64,000 nt of DNA from Galaxea fascicularis (lineage: Eukaryota > Cnidaria > Anthozoa > Scleractinia > Euphylliidae), in contig OX419343.1 of the NCBI GenBank assembly GCA_948470475.1, positions 18,383,204-18,447,203 of the forward strand, written 5' to 3'. Both the position numbers and the translations under genes were made by a program. The notes under the pieces were generated by a model. The model was not told where the DNA came from. It was given only the letters and a program-made list of their open reading frames with translations, and did not search any database. Each line of letters opens with the position of its first letter. The stretch's first letter is position 1. Positions 59,701 to 64,000 of the stretch are shown here, one piece after another.

Positions 59701-62700
59701 ACTGTGAAGTGGTATGAACATCACCCAACAACAGTACATGTAACTAAGAAAAGCGAAGTCACAATACCGTGGAATGTCTGTGCACACTGACAGGGAAATA
59801 AAATCTAACAGACCTGAAATTGTGGTTAAGGACAAGAAAGAAAGAACATGCATGCTCATCGACATAGCAGTTCCATCCGAAAGAAACACCTCAGCAAAAT
59901 TCACAGAGAAGCTGTCCTAGTACAAAGATTTAGAAATCGAAATCAATAGGATGTGGGATATGACAACTGAAACAATACCAGTGGTTGTTGGAACCCTAGG
60001 GCTAATTAAGAAGGGACTAGACGAGGTCATTAGTAGAATCCCGGGTAACATGTACCAATGAAATCCAGAAAATCACGATGCTTGGAACAGCTCACATACT
60101 AAGAAAAGTACTGTTGCTAAAATAACTTCTTCACCTATAACGCCCTAGGTCCAACGCTTGGACCCGGCTACAATGGACGGAAAGCAGGAAAACCAGGCGA
60201 AAATATTATAATAATAATAATAATAATATGGGACGCTAATGCCGGAGACAATACACAATTAGCACCTAGTAGATATTATTCGGATAGATATTCGTAAATT
60301 TTGAGTATCACGGTGATTAGGACCTGGTATTCAGGAGTTTTAAACTGCCATAATAATAATTTGGAGGAAATGTTTCCGAGGGCCGATAAAAGTTATTCAC
60401 AAGCGTAGAGAAGCCCTGAAGGATAAGAGACTTTATTTTGAAAGACTGTCTTTCCATTGACACCTCAATCACAGCTATATACAGTACCCATATGATAGTC
60501 CTACCTTCCGAAGCAGCAATCATCTGTAATCCCAACAAATGACGGTCAATGCCTGTTGAGTGACATACGAAAACCTCTGGCACACTATTTCCTCAATCAA
60601 CCAGCGTTTATTAAAAAATAGAAAGTTTGGTTTCGGTCTTTATTTGAAGCTGGCGTTTAATCGGAGTCCGGCGTTCATGAGCACGGACGCGAACATTGCT
60701 ATGGGCCTGTTTAAACATTTTTCGGGGCCAAACGACTCATCGAGAGACCTTCTGATATTGGGCAACTGAAACTCGTTGAGCATCTCGCTCGATTATTAAA
60801 GTTTCACCTGGCCATATGCTTTATTATGTTGTTCTGCATCCATCCTTGTTATGATACGCCGGTACTTTTCCTTTAAACATTACTTGGAATTACCAAAGAG
60901 CAAGCCTTAATTGTAATGTCGTAGCAGAGATATTCAAGACACCACTTTTTTTTGCTTTTAAGCCCGACCGCAGATAAACGCCGGGACCTCGATCAAACGC
61001 CCCAGGGGTGTACTTAAAACTCAGTGAGTTTCAGCAACGACGACGGCAATGGCAACGACAACGCCACAAAACAAAACAAAACAAAAACAAGACAAAATTT
61101 TACGCTTTACGGAGGACGAGAACGCATGACGGCAAAGTTTTCTTTCTTTTACTTCACTTTAACACCGTTCACAGTAATTTAGACCATGAAGAGTTCGTCA
61201 GCATTTTCCAAGTCAAGCAAATTGAAATAATCTTGACACAATTACAAAAAGGATAACTGTATTTTGAAACGATGTTTTCGTTGCTATAGCCGTTGTGTAA
61301 GATCAGGAAACAGTAGTGATTGCGGTGTCTCTTTAAATTTTGTACACAAGAATTTGGTTTTATCTCCGTTGATAATGTACGTATACATATAATGTAAACT
61401 GGCCACCGCACAGGGATTCTAAAAGCTAACGTTTCGAGCGTCTGGGTTGTGTGTGGTTTATATAAAGGAGATGGAGCTACGCTATTGGTGGTAACATGGC
61501 AACGTGAAAAACAGGAACACATTAATTGAATGAAAGGCGTTTAATACCTTGGGGATGAAGAATCCCGATTTACAATCCTTCATCTCCTCATAAAAACCAC
61601 ACACTTCGCTCTGAAAAAAGGGCTGACGCTCCTCACGTCAGCTTTTAGAATCCCTGTACGGTGGTCAATTTACAATATCAACTCCGTTGATAAAACCAAA
61701 TTCTCGTGTGCAACTCCCCCACCAACGCAGCATCACAGTTTCTTTAGAAACTACTCCCCTTATTCTTTAAAATTTGGTCTATCGTGCTGAATATGCAATC
61801 CTAATATTTCTTATGAACAAGTCAGATCAGCACTAGAGTGTTTACACCCTTGTTGTTATTTAAACCGCAAAATAAACGAATCTATGACCATCTTCAGGAC
61901 TGAGAGGTCAAATCGTGAGAATGGCAACCCAGAATTCTACGGCGTCGGGGTTTCCTTTTTACCCTTCAGTTCAGTAATATCGGTGGAGCATAACTTATCT
62001 TGGGGGAGGAGTAGTTGAGATTTTTTTTGTCATTAAAATTCTGCCCAACGCTGCTACCATTACCATGTCCGTTGACAGCCTCTTTCATAAGATTATCATG
62101 TTTGCTGCAAGCTTCGCGGAATAGTCGTAATCTGTTTGAGTTCTGTTCACCGGAACAAAAAATAAAAAACGAATAAAGACATAACAGACCCTACATTTCC
62201 GAAAGTAGCGGCCACCCTTTTTTAACGGCTATACCCAAAAGTGGGATTAATTTGCGGACCTTTAAGTAAAGTATTTCGCAAAAGCAACGGCCCATCCTAT
62301 AATTTAAAAGGAGTGCTCTAGTCGAAAATACCATTGATAGTGATTAGCGACACCTTGAATGTGCGATGCTACGGTGAAGAAAAAAAAAACAAGACAACAC
62401 GTTAGAAAACATTGAAAGAAAAACCGCATTCCAATAAGCAAGCCTTACAGATGAAACAGCTTATTGTTTTGCTACATCAGAATACCGAAAGATTTATGAG
62501 AAAGAGAGACTGTAACGACTGCAATCATTTTACAAAGTGTGCACTGGAAGTCATTTGAACAACAAGTCATCGAGTCTGAGCAAATGGTTTCAATTTCACT
62601 GTTGGTCACCTAAAAAGTATTCACTTACATCAGCGTAGTTATCTGCCATTGCTTTACACCAAGCCGTGGACTCCACAGTACAGGACCGTACCTATTTGTT

Positions 62701-63718
62701 AAACTTGAGTTAATCATAAATTAATTAACACTCATTCCCAGAGCAACTCGTCTTCATTCGTATTCGCATGAGATCGAGGCGAAGTGCTGTCCCAACATGG
62801 CGGCCAAATGTGAACTCGACCGACCGATACCCGCGTGACAGATTTCGACGAACAACATGATTAGTATGCGTTCTCTTTCGTCAAGCGCAATAGTGCAGCT
62901 CATGTTGTCGAATCTGTGTAACGAATCTTTTTGTAACACAAGAGAAGGAGCCCTGGATTCTGTTGTGATGCCCTCTTTTTCGGCTGTTAGTAGAGTATTT
63001 TTAGGGTCACCATCACCATCAACATCATCATTATCGCCATCATCATCATCATCGCCAGCATTACCATCACCGTCACCATCACCATAACTTATTGTTTCCA
63101 AAAATTGCCCGGAGCACTATATTTACAAATACGATTGTCTACTACTGTTAACCGTACTGTTTGTCTGAAGTCCTGAATGAGAATCAATGCCATTGTGGAA
63201 AGTGTACCAAATTTTTAAACACACAGCACCAGTTAGGATATTCAAAATATCCCTGGGGACTATGTGTTACAAAATTAGGCATCAGTAGCTTCAGCCACCT
63301 GGAGTTTTGGGCTCTCAACTGCTGCTGATCACAAAATACTTATCTATACAACAGAACATTAAAAACAAACCTGGGTTTCCGCCTTTTTTGACAATTTAAA
63401 AAATGTGGGCACAAGCCCAGGGAATTGCTAAACCTATAAAGCATATTTAACAGCTACAAACAAACAAACAATGCTTCATCGGATCCAGTGCTAGCTGAAA
63501 AGATCTCACATCAGCTTCAAAAAAGTTAGGCACGTTCTAAGTTTTTCTATCGCCCCTGCTACTGCCAATGGCCAATACGAATCTTGTGCTTGCCTTCTGG
63601 CGATAGAACCAACCCTGACTGCAGTCAGCAGAGAAAGAAATAATTTTAGGAACCTACTGTTTCTGTCCTACCGTGGTAAAACTGTCGCGTCTGACCTGTC
63701 TCGTAAGTGGGCACAGGC
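53204..63718 (-). CDS. CROT: Peroxisomal carnitine O-octanoyltransferase-like, 3' seven exons (partial)
   Basis: Exons (minus): 63658-63718, 62629-62691, 62064-62142, 60505-60552, 54472-54517, 53807-53926 and 53204-53324. All have GT-AG junctions and compatible phases, giving 178 aa to the TGA. Matches to the carnitine acyltransferase family: FYHGRTET and VRSCTVE (residues 13-27), GHGIDRHLLGL (66-76), the LSTS substrate-binding motif (107-110), TDGYG (125-129), and a C-terminal helix. The arrangement SGGGANFVLSTS is closest to CROT rather than CPT1, CPT2 or CRAT. The protein ends AKL, a type 1 peroxisomal signal. The enzyme moves medium-chain acyl groups between CoA and carnitine. The catalytic His region is beyond the right edge. 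The 6-kb intron 54518-60504 is packed with transposons. Confidence 0.9.
54730..56090 (-). pseudogene. CR1/jockey-like LINE reverse transcriptase fragment in CROT intron
   Basis: Read on the minus strand: YLTDRQQRVIIDGCFSNWLP (about 56030), GSILGPIMSLVYINDIPDF (about 55960), then after an insertion SANSTIALFADDSKLYRAI with the catalytic ADD (about 55770), and LNCLHNWGQDWQIDF (about 55690). A region near 55500 with SINDLGITVTSDLSKSRHI and NKTLGLLKR completes the series. The frame is interrupted by the MITE at 55811-55925 and several shifts. Confidence 0.8.
55811..55925. mobile_element. MITE copy inserted in the LINE (same family as 18209)
   Basis: Inverted copy of 18209-18336, from AAAAGGATGTGATTTAGAGC to TTTCAAAATGGATGTAATA. 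LINE reading resumes on both sides. Confidence 0.7.
56085..56490. mobile_element. MITE with GAGGGGGGCATT-type ends
   Basis: The left end GAGGGGGGCATTAGG is answered by a C run and CCAATGTCCCCCTC near 56490. Inside, TGCGGTATTGCGGTTTTG (56102) and GTGCGGTGTTGCGG (56436) are direct-like relatives, and CGGTGT units recur. Confidence 0.5.
56522..56646. repeat. Interspersed repeat, second copy at 61150-61270
   Basis: About 120 bp, aligning by eye with 61150-61270 in the same orientation. Both run from a CGCC(A/G)TTCA-type block through GAAGAGT(A/T)CG and TTGGAATAATAA/TTGAAATAATCT to TTTTGAAACG. The left SINE target duplication is its last 13 bases. Confidence 0.6.
56647..57080 (-). mobile_element. 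tRNA-headed SINE-like element with 13-bp target duplication
   Basis: A 434-bp insertion flanked by ACATTTTGAAACG at 56634-56646 and 57081-57093. On the minus strand it contains a tRNA-like segment (56712-56782) with an A-box-like TAGCACAGTTGG and a perfect B box GGTTCAAACC. An internal hairpin of about 124 bp (56905-57028, GACTGATCCTCGCAGTTGTG facing its complement) precedes that segment, and an AT-rich tail lies at the low-coordinate end. The long target duplication supports LINE-assisted retroposition. Confidence 0.8.
57094..58449. other. Intronic DNA with overlapping open frames, not recognised
   Basis: Overlapping open frames on both strands from 57094 to 57600 (for example + 57070-57456, + 57317-57562 and - 57262-57591). 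None carries a motif I recognise. The beginning continues the repeat at 56522 (CTTCGCTGCCGTCGTCGTCG). Probably transposon-derived. Confidence 0.35.
58450..59325. mobile_element. Complete foldback element, family FB-2 (copies C and D)
   Basis: The left arm 58463-58790 and right arm 59030-59320 are inverted copies, joined by a 240-bp spacer. Each arm carries the same frame reading towards the outer end: on the minus strand at 58483-58734 and on the plus strand at 59064-59315. Shared motifs are IISIVRVPSLFPNKDNSINR and TVPFPPLVG. The arms match copies A and B at 12.3 and 16.9 kb. Confidence 0.8.
59490..60230 (+). pseudogene. R4/Dong-type LINE 3' end (restriction-like endonuclease region)
   Basis: The + strand reads CRICGKFEESIDNIVSGCPE, a CCHC-like finger, then YLSRHNKTAAYIHW, and after frameshifts KSNRPEIVVKDKKERTC followed by MLIDIAVPSERN. 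The P(D/E)...D spacing fits the endonuclease of R2/R4-group LINEs. A (TAA)n tract follows at 60205-60228; Dong-type elements are known to favour TAA repeats. Stops interrupt the frame. Confidence 0.6.
60553..62063. other. CROT intron with repeats
   Basis: Intron between two assigned CROT exons. It holds the 120-bp repeat (61150-61270) and the foldback at 61338-61720. No other exon is seen. Confidence 0.6.
61338..61720. mobile_element. Foldback repeat in CROT intron
   Basis: The left part (AATTTGGTTTTATCTCCGTT at 61350, then AGGGATTCTAAAAGCTAACG) is mirrored by TCAGCTTTTAGAATCCCT (61639) and AACTCCGTTGATAAAACCAA (61680). The arms are separated by about 180 bp. Confidence 0.75.
62692..63657. 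other. CROT intron with trinucleotide microsatellite
   Basis: Between two assigned CROT exons. A degenerate (CAT)n/(CAC)n microsatellite at 63006-63086 explains the Ser/Pro-rich and Asp/Gly-rich open frames seen there. Confidence 0.7.
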
Positions 63719-64000
63719 CTGAAAAGCAACAATATGTGCTGATGTAGTGGAGGTGTGAAGAAATTCTCTTGCTCCACAATGGAAGATATCTCCATTTCCA
63801 TACATTAAATTACGGGAATTAATTAAGATATTAACAAACCAAACTAAATAAACTAAGTCGATAAAAAAAATATCAATTTTGGCTATAAAGAAATCGCTGC
63901 TTGGCTTTACTTTGATGCAAATAAATTGTATTAGGTTTTCTTACAATTCCGCAGTATGTCAGTACTGTAACATGGGGGAAGGAAATAGCTAAGCTACAAG

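Noticed and set aside
62754..63101. Asp/Gly-rich and Ser/Pro-rich frames near 63 kb
   Set aside because: They are translations of the (CAT)n/(CAC)n microsatellite inside a CROT intron.

Overview
This 64 kb window is eukaryotic nuclear DNA, AT-rich and full of introns and transposons. It most likely comes from a cnidarian, probably a stony coral or sea anemone. That placement is an inference from three things: a tRNA-headed SINE whose body resembles the Nin-DC type, Penelope-like and mag-like gypsy elements, and very abundant foldback/MITE elements. Gene density is low: I can support four host loci.

Host genes. (1) A multi-pass membrane protein of unknown family on the + strand, with a long terminal exon at 21096-22007 and a tentative first coding exon at 19840-19866. 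(2) A single-exon PTB/PID-domain protein, FAM43-like, at 36353-37414 (+). (3) A four-exon LACTBL1-like serine beta-lactamase-family protein at 45028-50954 (-). Its reading frame closes across all splice junctions to 538 aa, with SxxK, YxN and KAGG motifs in order. (4) The last seven coding exons of a peroxisomal carnitine O-octanoyltransferase (CROT-like) at 53204-63718 (-). These encode 178 aa with a C-terminal AKL peroxisomal signal; the 5' part lies beyond the right edge.

Mobile DNA. At 6.8-17 kb an intact, very young mag-like gypsy retrotransposon (6923-11454, 5-bp target duplication) sits inside a Penelope-like element that has inverted terminal arms. This abuts a half foldback element, followed by a decayed L1/Tx1-type LINE that is itself interrupted by a 692-bp MITE. 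From 28.7 to 33.5 kb there is a dense nest of foldback elements sharing a short motif around TTCGGCGTCTGAATC, plus a CR1-like LINE tail and a Penelope GIY-YIG endonuclease remnant. The LACTBL1-like intron 1 holds a foldback element (48.86-49.93 kb) that carries an apparently captured coding exon and two further MITEs, each with a recognisable target duplication. The 6-kb CROT intron (54.5-60.5 kb) is a string of TE remains: CR1-like LINE, tRNA-headed SINE, palindromic foldback, and an R4/Dong-type LINE tail.

How it fits together. The host genes look functionally unrelated. The main structure of the window is layered insertion of transposons into introns and intergenic space. The most unusual items are the foldback elements that carry open reading frames: the exon-like insert at 49.0 kb, and four inverted-repeat arms at 12.3, 16.9, 58.6 and 59.2 kb that keep the same frame open.
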